From Streptomyces scopuliridis RB72 (lineage in GTDB: Bacteria; Actinomycetota; Actinomycetes; Streptomycetales; Streptomycetaceae), in NCBI RefSeq assembly GCF_000718095.1, contig NZ_JOEI01000030.1:29740-93739 (forward strand): DNA of 64,000 bases, read 5' to 3'. Below, piece by piece: positions 1 to 7,945 of this stretch (position 1 is its first letter; the number at the start of each line of letters is the position of its first letter). Made by a program: the position numbers and the translations under genes. The notes beneath the pieces are model-generated. The model was given only the letters and a program-made list of their open reading frames with translations, made no database searches and was not told the origin of the DNA.

Positions 1-2
1 TC

Positions 3-752
3 GTCCGCTGGTACCACTCCCCGGACAACAACCGCGCCCCCGGCGCCACGTGCCTGACCGCCTGCAGACTCCTCGACAGCGACCGCCCCTGGCAGCGGGC
101 CAGCCGGATCGACTCCAAGGGCTGCGGCGCCAATATGCGGGTCGCGCCGATCGGACTCGTCCCCGGCCTCAGCGACGAACAGCGCGGCGGCGCGGCGCAG
201 TTGCAGGCGGCGCTCACCCACGGCCATCCGACGGCGCTGGCCGCCTCCGATCTGACGGCCCGCGCGGTCTATCTGCTGGCGCACGGCGGTGAGCCGCAGG
301 GGCTGGTGGGCCAGCTGCGCTCGTACGCGTACGAGAACCGCGAGCACTACTACCACCGCTGGCTCGGCGACCTGTGGAGCCTCTCCGGCGACCCCACGCC
401 CGAGACCTTCATCGCCCGGGGCTGGGACGAGTGCCTGGAAGCCCTGGAACGCCTCCAGGAGGCCCTGCGCACCCCCTCCCCGGAGACCGACCCCTGCCTG
501 GCCACCGGAGACGGCTGGATCGCCGAGGAAGCCCTCGCCACCGGCCTGCTCTGCTTCCTCCTCTTCCCCCAGGACCCGCTCACCGCCCTGCGCCGCGCGG
601 CCTGCACGAGGGGCGACTCCGACTCCCTCGCCTGCCTCACGGGCGCGTTCGCGGGCGCCCACCTGGGCGCGGGCGCGTGGCCCCAGGAGTGGGCGGAGCG
701 GATCGAGTACCACGGCGAGCTGATGGCGCTGGGAGCGCTCTGGGATTCTTGA
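3..752 (+). CDS. ADP-ribosylglycohydrolase family protein (5'-truncated by window edge)
   Basis: The reading frame is open from the first bases, so only about 249 C-terminal residues are present. The stretch RGDSDSLACLTGAFAGAHLG near the end matches the C-terminal metal-binding G-D-x-D-S/T motif of the DraG/ARH family, which removes ADP-ribose from proteins or small molecules using two metal ions. The rest is helical and alanine-rich, as expected for this all-alpha fold. It is convergent with the nucleotidyltransferase at 776-1459, with only 23 bp between them and no obvious hairpin. The substrate cannot be inferred. An internal ATG at 135 is not the true start, because conserved-looking sequence continues upstream of it. 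Confidence 0.8.
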   Translation, partial: VRWYHSPDNNRAPGATCLTACRLLDSDRPWQRASRIDSKGCGANMRVAPIGLVPGLSDEQRGGAAQLQAALTHGHPTALAASDLTARAVYLLAHGGEPQGLVGQLRSYAYENREHYYHRWLGDLWSLSGDPTPETFIARGWDECLEALERLQEALRTPSPETDPCLATGDGWIAEEALATGLLCFLLFPQDPLTALRRAACTRGDSDSLACLTGAFAGAHLGAGAWPQEWAERIEYHGELMALGALWDS

Positions 753-775
753 GCCGCGTGGGTGAGCCGCGCGTG

Positions 776-1459
776 TCAGAGCGCTGAGGCGCGGCGTGTG
801 CGGGTCAGGAAGTCTTCGACGCGCGCGTGGTCCGGCTCGGGTGGCAGGGGGGAGCGGGGGGCCGCCTCGTCGGATTCGGCGACGAGGCGGGTCACACGGC
901 GCTCCACCTCGGGCCAGGGGACCTCGCCCCGCTTGACCGCCAGCAGCCGGTCCCGGTCCTCGCCGACGTCGATCACCAGACTGCCCGTACGCAGCAGATC
1001 CCGGCAGGAGGCGAGCAGTCGCAGCAGATGCATGGCGTGCTTCCAGCGCGGGGCGCCGTGCCGGCGGACGTCCGCCTCCAGCTTCTCGCGCTGGCCCTCG
1101 GCGTAGCGGACGAAGGTCCGGTGCGCGTGGCGGGACAGGAACGCGTCGCGCAGGGCGAGCAGTTCACGGCCGGTGTCGTCGATCCGCTCCACGAGCGGGG
1201 AGTGCAGACACTCCAGGACATTGGGGTTGGTCCGGAGGGCGAGGTGGCAGAAGCGCTCCAGCTCCCAGGAGAACTGCTCCGGGGCCGGGCCCTCGACATG
1301 GGCCGGCGGCTTCTCGAAGCGCCAGAAGAGCGGGGTCGGGGCGAGGAAGACACCGCGCCGGTCGGTGTCGCTCCCCTCCGTCGCCAGTCCGAAGGCGCGC
1401 GAGCCCATCACACACGCGTAGACGGTGTGTTCACGGACGAGCGCTTCCGGCGAGGTCAT
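776..1459 (-). CDS. Predicted nucleotidyltransferase (RlaP/PF10127-like)
   Basis: This 227-residue protein carries the pol-beta superfamily signature near its N-terminus: MGSRAFGLATEGSDTDRRGV, with the GS strand-turn followed by D-x-D-like acidic residues that would hold metal and nucleotide. That arrangement is typical of the stand-alone RlaP/YcgL-type predicted nucleotidyltransferases. The target (a nucleic acid, an antibiotic-like molecule or a protein) is unknown. I chose the ATG at 1459 because upstream residues are poorly protein-like and the motif then sits at the usual distance from the start. Its neighbour is a DraG-type ADP-ribosylglycohydrolase in convergent orientation, so a shared nucleotide-modification theme is possible but not demonstrated. 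Confidence 0.65.
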   Translation of the reverse strand: MTSPEALVREHTVYACVMGSRAFGLATEGSDTDRRGVFLAPTPLFWRFEKPPAHVEGPAPEQFSWELERFCHLALRTNPNVLECLHSPLVERIDDTGRELLALRDAFLSRHAHRTFVRYAEGQREKLEADVRRHGAPRWKHAMHLLRLLASCRDLLRTGSLVIDVGEDRDRLLAVKRGEVPWPEVERRVTRLVAESDEAAPRSPLPPEPDHARVEDFLTRTRRASAL

Positions 1460-1584
1460 GGACGAGAGGGTACGGGGACACCGCTCCGCGTTCCCGGGCA
1501 TTTCTCCCGGGGAACGGTCGCCGCGCCCCCGTTCCCCGCGGCTGACTACCCTGGGACGAGCACTCGATCACTGAGGAGAACGTC

Positions 1585-1947
1585 GTGGCGGTACGAGCGG
1601 TCCGCGGAGCGGTCCAGCTGGAGCGGGACGAAGCCGGGCACATGGACGACCAGGTCAGGCAGCTCCTCACCGCGATCCTTGAGCGCAACGCGCTCACCGC
1701 GGACGATCTGATCAGCGTCTGGTTCACGGCCACGCCCGATCTGCACAGCGACTTCCCGGCCGCCGCGGCCCGCGGGCTCGGCATCGTCGACGTCCCCCTG
1801 ATCTGCGCGCAGGAACTGGACATCGCGGGCGCCCTGCCGCGCGTCGTCCGTATCCTCGCCCATATCGAGTCCGACCTCCCCAAGTCCCAGATCGCGCACG
1901 TCTACCTCGGCGCCGCGGCTGCCCTCCGCAAGGACATCGCCCAGTGA
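1585..1947 (+). CDS. aroH: Chorismate mutase, AroH class
   Basis: The 120-residue protein has the size and start (MAVRAVRGAVQLERDE) of the trimeric Bacillus-type AroH chorismate mutases, which convert chorismate to prephenate for phenylalanine and tyrosine synthesis in the cytoplasm. By eye the catalytic set is present: the early Arg of the VRAVRGA strand, the Glu of CAQELDI and the Arg of PRVVRILAHI. The GTG start at 1585 follows a GAGGAG ribosome site at about 1573. The stop overlaps the tyrA GTG start by four bases, so mutase and prephenate dehydrogenase are probably translationally coupled and act in succession. Confidence 0.93.
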   Translation: MAVRAVRGAVQLERDEAGHMDDQVRQLLTAILERNALTADDLISVWFTATPDLHSDFPAAAARGLGIVDVPLICAQELDIAGALPRVVRILAHIESDLPKSQIAHVYLGAAAALRKDIAQ

Positions 1948-3029
1948 GAACCGCCGTCGTCATCGGTACGGGCCTGATCGGCACCTCGGCGGCGCTGGCC
2001 CTGGCCGGCCGGGGGGTCACCGTCCATCTCAGCGACCACGACCCCTCCCGCGCCAGGACCGCCGCCGCGCTCGGCGCGGGGACGGACGAGGCGCCCGAGG
2101 GCCCCGTCGACCTCGCGATCATCGCCGTACCGCCCACGCATGTCGCCGCCACGCTCTCCGCGGCGATGCGCGACGGCGTGGCCCGCGGCTATCTGGACGT
2201 GGCCAGCGTCAAGGGCGGCCCCCGGCGCGAGCTGGAGGCGCTCGGCCTCGATCTCGCCGCGTACATCGGTACGCACCCCATGGCCGGCAAGGAGCGCTCG
2301 GGACCGCTGGCCGCGACCGCCGATCTCTTCGAGGGGCGCCCGTGGGTGCTGACCCCGACCCGGGACACCGACACCGAGGTGCTCAACCTCGCCCTGGAAC
2401 TGGTCGCGTTGTGCCGCGCCGTGCCGGTGGTGATGGACGCCGACGCGCACGACCGCGCGGTCGCCCTCGTCTCGCACACCCCGCAGCTGATCTCGTCGAT
2501 GGTCGCCGCCCGGCTTGAGGAGGCCGACGAGACGGCCGTACGCCTCTGCGGCCAGGGCATCCGCGATGTCACCCGGATCGCGGCCTCCGACCCCGGGATG
2601 TGGGTCGAGATCCTCTCCGCCAACCCCGGCCCGGTCGCCGACGTACTGGCCGGGGTCGCCGCCGACCTCGGGGAGACGGTCGAGGCGCTGCGCGCGCTCC
2701 AGTCCGCGGACGCGGACAAGCGGCGCGGCGGGGCCGCCGGGATCGAGGACGTCCTGCGGCGCGGCAACGCGGGACGGGTACGGGTGCCGGGCAAGCACGG
2801 CGCCGCCCCCGCGACGTACGAGATCGTGGCCGTGCTCATCAGCGACCAGCCGGGCGAGCTGGCCCGGATCTTCGCGGACGCGGGCCGCGCCGGGGTCAAT
2901 GTGGAGGACGTACGGATCGAGCACGCGACCGGGCAGCAGGCGGGCCTGGTACAGCTGATGGTGGTGCCGTCGGCGGCTCCGGTGCTCTCGGCGGCCCTGC
3001 GGGAACGCGGCTGGTCGATCCGGCAGTAG
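1944..3029 (+). CDS. tyrA: Prephenate dehydrogenase with C-terminal ACT domain
   Basis: This is a 361-residue NAD(P)-dependent enzyme oxidising prephenate to 4-hydroxyphenylpyruvate in tyrosine synthesis. The Rossmann nucleotide motif VIGTGLIGTSAALALAGRG is at residues 5-23, and the conserved histidine-containing stretches THPMAGKERSG and SHTPQLISS follow. From about residue 293 an ACT domain begins (YEIVAVLISDQPGELARIF), the usual site for amino-acid feedback control. The gene starts at the GTG inside the aroH stop (GTGA overlap), giving an aroH-tyrA pair that covers two consecutive steps. It is followed by cmk after a 173-bp gap that includes a small hairpin at 3138-3167, so cmk may have its own promoter. 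Confidence 0.95.
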   Translation: MRTAVVIGTGLIGTSAALALAGRGVTVHLSDHDPSRARTAAALGAGTDEAPEGPVDLAIIAVPPTHVAATLSAAMRDGVARGYLDVASVKGGPRRELEALGLDLAAYIGTHPMAGKERSGPLAATADLFEGRPWVLTPTRDTDTEVLNLALELVALCRAVPVVMDADAHDRAVALVSHTPQLISSMVAARLEEADETAVRLCGQGIRDVTRIAASDPGMWVEILSANPGPVADVLAGVAADLGETVEALRALQSADADKRRGGAAGIEDVLRRGNAGRVRVPGKHGAAPATYEIVAVLISDQPGELARIFADAGRAGVNVEDVRIEHATGQQAGLVQLMVVPSAAPVLSAALRERGWSIRQ

Positions 3030-3202
3030 TCCGCCGGTGGTCCCGCGGTGGTTCCGCCGTAGTCCCTCAGTAGTCCGGCGCGGTGGTCCGCGTCCCGCCG
3101 AACGGGTGCATTCGGGGTCCTGAGTACTCGGTAACCTTGTGCGGGGGCGTATGTGCGTCCCCGCACATCGACCCCCTTGAACCAGGAAGGTGTCCGACCC
3201 CC

Positions 3203-3916
3203 GTGGACAACGGAGCAACCCCCGCCCGGACCGCACCGGCCGCAGTGATCGTCGCCATCGACGGGCCCTCCGGCACGGGCAAGTCGAGCACCTCCAAGGC
3301 CGTGGCCGCCCAGCTCGGGCTGAGCTACCTGGACACCGGCGCGCAGTACCGCGCGATGACCTGGTGGATGATCACCAACGGTGTCGACGTCTCGGACCCC
3401 GCCGCCGTCGCGACCGCCGCGGGCAAGCCCGTGCTGGTCTCCGGGACCGACCCGGCCGCTCCCACGATCACCGTGGACGGGGCGGACGCCTCCGGGCCGA
3501 TCCGTACCCAGGAGGTCACCTCCAAGGTGAGCGCGGTCAGCGCCGTGCCCGAGGTACGGACCGTCGTCACCGAGCTCCAGCGCTCCATCGCCTCGGCCGC
3601 CGGGAAGGGGATCGTGGTCGAGGGCCGCGACATCGGTACGACCGTGCTGCCGGACGCCGACGTCAAGGTCTTCCTCACCGCGTCCCCGGAGGCGCGCGCC
3701 GCCCGGCGCAGCGGTGAGCTGAAGGGCAAGGAGGCGACCGATGTCGCCGCCACCAAGGACGCCCTGGCCAAGCGGGACGCGGCCGACTCCGGCCGTAAGA
3801 CGTCCCCGCTCGCCAAGGCCGGCGACGCGGTCGAGGTGGACACCACGGATCTCACGCTCCAGCAGGTCATCGAGTGTGTCGTGACCCTGGTCGAGGAGAA
3901 GCGGGCCGCGCGGTGA
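3203..3916 (+). CDS. cmk: Cytidylate kinase
   Basis: Cmk phosphorylates CMP and dCMP using ATP. The 237-residue protein has the P-loop GPSGTGKS near residues 20-27, the CMP-binding YLDTGAQYRAMTW and the VVEGRDIGTTVLPDADVKVF region typical of the family. I chose GTG 3203 because it lies downstream of an AGGAAGG ribosome site at 3184-3190 and gives a normal family length; upstream in-frame codons lack such a site. The stop overlaps the plsC start (GTGA at 3913-3916). The order cmk-plsC-der is a common actinobacterial arrangement linking nucleotide, phospholipid and ribosome-assembly functions. Confidence 0.95.
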   Translation: MDNGATPARTAPAAVIVAIDGPSGTGKSSTSKAVAAQLGLSYLDTGAQYRAMTWWMITNGVDVSDPAAVATAAGKPVLVSGTDPAAPTITVDGADASGPIRTQEVTSKVSAVSAVPEVRTVVTELQRSIASAAGKGIVVEGRDIGTTVLPDADVKVFLTASPEARAARRSGELKGKEATDVAATKDALAKRDAADSGRKTSPLAKAGDAVEVDTTDLTLQQVIECVVTLVEEKRAAR

Positions 3917-4611
3917 GCACACCGTCGGCACCGGCGGCGAGAGCCACGTCACCGAAGGACGCGGCCCCGGCCCCGGCCTCGGAGAAGGGCGCGGCGGTCG
4001 GGCGCGGCATCGGCATCGGGCTGATGTACGGCCTGTGGAAGCCGCGGGTGCTGGGCGCGTGGCGGGTTCCGGCGAGCGGCCCCGTCATCCTCGCCGTCAA
4101 CCACGCGCACAACATCGACGGCCCGATGCTGATGGGCACCGCGCCCCGGCCGGTGCACTTCCTGATCAAGAAGGAAGCGTTCATCGGCCCGCTCGACCCG
4201 TTCCTGCGGGCCATCGGCCAGCTGAAGGTGGACCGTACGGTCGCCGACCGCGCCGCGATCACCGACGCGCTCGGGGTGCTCAGGGACGGCGGGGTGCTGG
4301 GGATATTCCCCGAGGGCACCCGGGGCGAGGGAGACTTCGCCTCACTGCGCGCCGGGCTGGCGTACTTCGCCGTACGGTCCGGGGCGCCGATCGTGCCGGT
4401 GGCGGTCCTGGGCAGTACGGAGCGCCGGGGCCGGCTGATACGGGCGCTGCCCCCGCTGCGCAGCCGCGTGGACGTCGTCTTCGGCGACGCCTTCGAGGCG
4501 GGGGACGGCACCGGACGGCGCACCCGCAAGGCGCTGGACGAGGCCACCGCGCGCATCCAGGAGCGGCTGACCGTCCACCTGGAAAACGCCAGGCGCCTGA
4601 CCGGGCGCTAG
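3913..4611 (+). CDS. plsC: 1-acyl-sn-glycerol-3-phosphate acyltransferase (PlsC family)
   Basis: The 232-residue protein carries the acyltransferase block I motif NHAHNID (NHx4D, catalytic His and Asp) and block III FPEGTRGEGDF. These place it with the LPLAT enzymes that acylate lysophosphatidic acid at the membrane in phospholipid synthesis. The N-terminal 35 residues are Ala/Ser/Pro-rich and poorly structured. The GTG start at 3913 overlaps the cmk stop by four bases, indicating coupling. Downstream, a 10-bp hairpin (4626-4649) lies between this gene and der. The exact acceptor is inferred from the family rather than shown. Confidence 0.88.
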   Translation: MSTPSAPAARATSPKDAAPAPASEKGAAVGRGIGIGLMYGLWKPRVLGAWRVPASGPVILAVNHAHNIDGPMLMGTAPRPVHFLIKKEAFIGPLDPFLRAIGQLKVDRTVADRAAITDALGVLRDGGVLGIFPEGTRGEGDFASLRAGLAYFAVRSGAPIVPVAVLGSTERRGRLIRALPPLRSRVDVVFGDAFEAGDGTGRRTRKALDEATARIQERLTVHLENARRLTGR

Positions 4612-4625
4612 GAAAGACTTGAGTA

Positions 4626-4649
4626 GTGCACCGCGTGTCCGCGGTGCAC
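4626..4649 (+). other. Hairpin between plsC and der
   Basis: A perfect 10-bp inverted repeat (GTGCACCGCG / CGCGGTGCAC) with a TGTC loop lies 28 bases upstream of the der ATG. It has no T-run, so it may be a weak terminator, an mRNA-stabilising structure or a site that tunes der expression. Confidence 0.5.
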
Positions 4650-4677
4650 CGATCACGATGAACGAGGTACGGACTTC

Positions 4678-6138
4678 ATGAACGACCAGATCGACTCCGC
4701 CGACGAGCACGGAGAGCTCGGCGATGCCGAGTACGCGGACTTCATGGAGCTTGCCGCTCAGGAGGGGTTCGAGCCCGAGGAGGTGGAGGGTGCGATCGAT
4801 GAGGCCGGTCACGGCCCGCTGCCCGTCCTCGCCGTCGTCGGCCGACCGAATGTCGGCAAATCCACTCTCGTGAACCGGATCATCGGCCGCCGCGAGGCGG
4901 TCGTCGAGGACAAGCCCGGAGTCACCCGCGACCGGGTCACCTACGAGGCCGAGTGGGCGGGCCGCCGCTTCAAGATCGTCGACACCGGCGGCTGGGAGCA
5001 GGACGTCCTCGGTATCGACGCCTCCGTCGCCGCCCAGGCCGAGTACGCGATCGAGGCCGCCGACGCGGTCGTCTTCGTCGTGGACTCCACGGTCGGCGCG
5101 ACCGACACCGACACGGCCGTGGTCCGGCTGCTGCGCAAGGCGGGCAAGCCCGTCGTGCTCTGCGCCAACAAGGTCGACGGACCGAGCGGCGAGGCCGACG
5201 CCACGGCGCTCTGGTCGCTCGGGCTCGGCGAGCCCCACCCGGTCTCCTCGCTGCACGGCCGGGGCACCGGCGACATGCTCGACGCGGTGCTCGAAGCGCT
5301 GCCCGAGGCCCCGGCGCAGACATTCGGCACCGCCCTCGGCGGCCCCCGCCGTATCGCGCTCATCGGCCGCCCGAACGTCGGCAAGTCGTCCCTGCTGAAC
5401 AAGGTCGCGGGCCAGGACCGCGTCGTCGTCAACGAGATCGCGGGCACCACCCGCGACCCGGTCGACGAGCTGATCGAGCTGGGCGGCGTCGTCTGGAAGT
5501 TCATCGACACCGCGGGTATCCGCCGCCGGGTCCATCTCCAGGAAGGCGCGGACTACTACGCCTCGCTGCGTACCGCCGCCGCCGTCGAGAAGGCCGAGGT
5601 GGCGGTGGTACTGATCGACACCAGCGAGTCCATCAGCGTCCAGGACCAGCGGATCATCACGATGGCCGTCGAGGCGGGCCGTGCCCTGGTCATCGCGTAC
5701 AACAAGTGGGACACCCTCGACGAGGAGCGCCGCTACTACCTGGAGCGGGAGATCGAGACGGAGCTGGCACAGGTCGCCTGGGCCCCCCGGGTGAATGTGT
5801 CGGCGCGCACCGGCCGCCATATGGAGAAGCTGGTCCCGGCGATCGAGACGGCCCTCGCGGGCTGGGAGACGCGGGTCCCGACCGGCCGGCTCAACGCGTT
5901 CCTGGGCGAGCTGGTCGCCGCGCATCCGCACCCGGTCCGGGGCGGCAAGCAGCCCCGCATCCTGTTCGGTACGCAGGCGGGCACGAAGCCGCCGCGCTTC
6001 GTGCTCTTCGCCTCGGGCTTCATCGAGGCCGGCTACCGGCGCTTCGTGGAGCGCCGGCTGCGTGAGGAGTTCGGCTTCGAGGGCACCCCGATCCATATCT
6101 CCGTACGGGTGCGCGAGAAGCGCGGCCGCAAGAAGTAG
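4678..6138 (+). CDS. der: Ribosome biogenesis GTPase Der (EngA)
   Basis: Der is a double-GTPase needed for 50S ribosomal subunit assembly. The 486-residue protein has two complete G domains: GRPNVGKST at residues 55-63 with DTGGWE and NKVD, then GRPNVGKSS with DTAGIRRR and NKWD. They are followed by the KH-like C-terminal domain ending in a basic tail (REKRGRKK). An acidic N-terminal extension of about 48 residues precedes the first G domain, as is common in actinobacteria. The ATG at 4678 follows a GAGG site. Transcription is probably closed by the very strong hairpin at 6163-6222. Confidence 0.97.
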   Translation: MNDQIDSADEHGELGDAEYADFMELAAQEGFEPEEVEGAIDEAGHGPLPVLAVVGRPNVGKSTLVNRIIGRREAVVEDKPGVTRDRVTYEAEWAGRRFKIVDTGGWEQDVLGIDASVAAQAEYAIEAADAVVFVVDSTVGATDTDTAVVRLLRKAGKPVVLCANKVDGPSGEADATALWSLGLGEPHPVSSLHGRGTGDMLDAVLEALPEAPAQTFGTALGGPRRIALIGRPNVGKSSLLNKVAGQDRVVVNEIAGTTRDPVDELIELGGVVWKFIDTAGIRRRVHLQEGADYYASLRTAAAVEKAEVAVVLIDTSESISVQDQRIITMAVEAGRALVIAYNKWDTLDEERRYYLEREIETELAQVAWAPRVNVSARTGRHMEKLVPAIETALAGWETRVPTGRLNAFLGELVAAHPHPVRGGKQPRILFGTQAGTKPPRFVLFASGFIEAGYRRFVERRLREEFGFEGTPIHISVRVREKRGRKK

Positions 6139-6162
6139 GCCGGGAAGCCCGGACGTACATCA

Positions 6163-6222
6163 CGCCGGAAGCGGTGGGGCCCGGCACGGACGAATCCGTG
6201 CCGGGCCCCACCGCTTCCGGCG
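6163..6222. terminator. Perfect 28-bp stem hairpin, bidirectional terminator
   Basis: A 28-bp perfect inverted repeat with a CGAA tetraloop sits between the convergent der gene (ending 6138) and the minus-strand gene ending at 6226. It is T-poor, as many Streptomyces terminators are, and its position suits termination from both sides. Confidence 0.85.
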
Positions 6223-6225
6223 CTG

Positions 6226-6684
6226 TCATCTGCCCCGGCGGGGGCCCGGGGGAAGAGCGGGCGGGAGCGCCGCCTGCGCCGGCCGTCCCGTGTGCTGCCG
6301 GGGATCGCGCTGCCAGGAGCCGGGGTACGGCGTATGCCCGAGCCCGGAGTGGGCGCCGTACCCGCCACGCGCGGCGTGCAGCCCGGTGCCGAAGGCCGTG
6401 AAGCCGAGATTCTCCTCATTGCTGCGGTCACCGGGCAGCGCCCTGAACGACCGGCGGAATTCGGAGTACAGCGCGTCGTAGATCGGGGTCGTGGAGAACC
6501 CGTCCGCGACATCCTGCGCGGGGCGCATGGAAGGGATATGGCTCTGGTACTGCTGGCGGGTGGGGTCGTATGAGTGCACGTACGTGCCAACGACCTCATC
6601 GCCCGTCGGATGCGGGCTGTCCTGGGAATTCGCCGTCGCGGTGACGCGCCGCGACGGGCGGACGGGGCGCGTGGCCTCGGTCAC
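6226..6684 (-). CDS. Conserved hypothetical protein, second gene of a coupled pair
   Basis: The protein has about 152 residues and no family I recognise. The N-terminal half is polar and contains VVGTYVHSYDPTRQQYQSHI and SMRPAQDVADGFSTTPIYD; the C-terminal half is rich in Gly, Pro and His and appears unstructured. No signal peptide or membrane segment is visible. The GTG start at 6684 overlaps the stop of the upstream gene (GTGA at 6681-6684), so the two are probably co-translated and may work together. The gene ends four bases from the perfect hairpin that separates it from der. Confidence 0.6.
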   Translation of the reverse strand: MTEATRPVRPSRRVTATANSQDSPHPTGDEVVGTYVHSYDPTRQQYQSHIPSMRPAQDVADGFSTTPIYDALYSEFRRSFRALPGDRSNEENLGFTAFGTGLHAARGGYGAHSGLGHTPYPGSWQRDPRQHTGRPAQAALPPALPPGPRRGR

Positions 6685-7475
6685 GTGCCGGCCAGCGGCA
6701 TCGCCGCGGCGACCAGCCTGCCGTTGGCCGCGGCCTTCTCCAGGGCGTCGCGCAGCAGGTCCTCGCGGGGCTGCTGGCCGATCGAGCCGACCGGCGCCGC
6801 GAAGACCAGTACGGTGTGCGACTTGTTGGCGGCGGTCCGCCAGCCCTCGGTGACCTGGAGCGGCTGATGGGCCTGCCACCACGCGGTCGGGGTGCCGCCG
6901 CCGGTGCCGGGCTGGAGTACGGCGTGCAGCTGTCCCATGGCGAGCAGCACCGACCAGCCGGGCAGCGGGGCGGGCACCTGGTTCAGATCACCGAGCGGCT
7001 GGAAGCCCTGCTCGATGAGGAGCGGCAGGAACTCGTCGGTGGTGGCGTCCGAGCCGGGCCGGACGATCGGGGCGGTCGGCTCGACGACCAGGGCGGGGTG
7101 CAGATCGCCCTCGATCAGCACCAGACCGCTGGTGACCCCCAGCACGGCCTGGTTGGAGCTCGCGGCGGGGGCTCCCTGCGCCCTCTGGGGCCGGGGCTCG
7201 CCGCCGGTGATCGACCGGACCGCCCCCTGGAGCTGGTCCTCGGCGACCTGGACGACCTGGGAGGGAATGCAGGTGGCGTGGGCGAAGGCGAGAACGGCGG
7301 TCTCCTCACCGACGAACAGCACGGTGCTGGTCCGCTCCTGTTCGGAGTCGCCGGGGGTCCGGCAGGACGTGCAGTCATAGCTGCCCGGGGAGTTCTCGCC
7401 GGAGAGCAGCCGGTCGGCTTCTTCGTCGCCGATCTCGGCGCGTACGTCCTCGCTGACATCGAGCATGCGCGGCAC
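6681..7475 (-). CDS. Conserved hypothetical protein
   Basis: This 264-residue soluble protein has no family I can name. Its N-terminal third contains an isolated CxxC (YDCTSCRTPGD), which could bind a metal or be redox-active. The remainder alternates hydrophobic strands (STVLFVGEETAVLAFAHATC, AVLGVTSGLVLIEGDLHPAL) that suggest a compact alpha/beta fold. I chose the GTG at 7475 because a GAGGAG ribosome site lies exactly 7 bases upstream; an ATG three codons later is the alternative. It is coupled to the downstream gene 6226-6684 and is divergent from the glycosyltransferase operon. Confidence 0.65.
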   Translation of the reverse strand: MPRMLDVSEDVRAEIGDEEADRLLSGENSPGSYDCTSCRTPGDSEQERTSTVLFVGEETAVLAFAHATCIPSQVVQVAEDQLQGAVRSITGGEPRPQRAQGAPAASSNQAVLGVTSGLVLIEGDLHPALVVEPTAPIVRPGSDATTDEFLPLLIEQGFQPLGDLNQVPAPLPGWSVLLAMGQLHAVLQPGTGGGTPTAWWQAHQPLQVTEGWRTAANKSHTVLVFAAPVGSIGQQPREDLLRDALEKAAANGRLVAAAMPLAGT

Positions 7476-7945
7476 GGGTGGCTCCTCGAACTCGGTGCGT
7501 GGGCCGGGCTGTTCCCGGCTCGTACAGAAGACAACGGGCGAGCCGTCGCCCGGGTCACGCGCGAAGGGGCACGGAATCGAACCATCCCGGGCCGGGCGCG
7601 GGCCATCGGCCGGAACGGGACGGTACGGCTCAACGCCTGCCGGGTGAAAGGAAGTTGAACCGAAAGACCGCAGTGCCGGTCCGTACATGGACAGATGGAC
7701 AGGTCGACAAACCGGGAAATCAGCGAATCAATGGGATGGCCGAAACTCATTGCTCCCTTCGGTGGTCCCGACACGGGGTCCGTGTGGCGTCCGAGGGGCG
7801 TCCGCGCGGCGCGCGGACGCCGTATCGGCGCGTGAACGTACAGATCCGCGCCGAGTCGGCACCATGTGGGTCATTTCCGCATCTACCCAGTCGGCCCGCA
7901 CAGGGACCGGCGGAAACCGGAAGGACCAGGGAGACCCGGCACGGT
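7476..7945. other. 470-bp divergent intergenic region
   Basis: This gap separates the minus-strand hypothetical pair from the plus-strand glycosyltransferase pair and should contain promoters for both. It includes a perfect 11-bp inverted repeat (GGCGTCCGCGC / GCGCGGACGCC, 3-base loop) at 7797-7821 and a smaller one (ACACGG / CCGTGT) at 7771-7785. No convincing gene is seen; the open frames here run into neighbouring genes without ribosome sites. Confidence 0.5.

Noticed and set aside
827..1711. Plus-strand frame across the nucleotidyltransferase gene
   Set aside because: It overlaps the recognised nucleotidyltransferase and the aroH start and has no domain signature.
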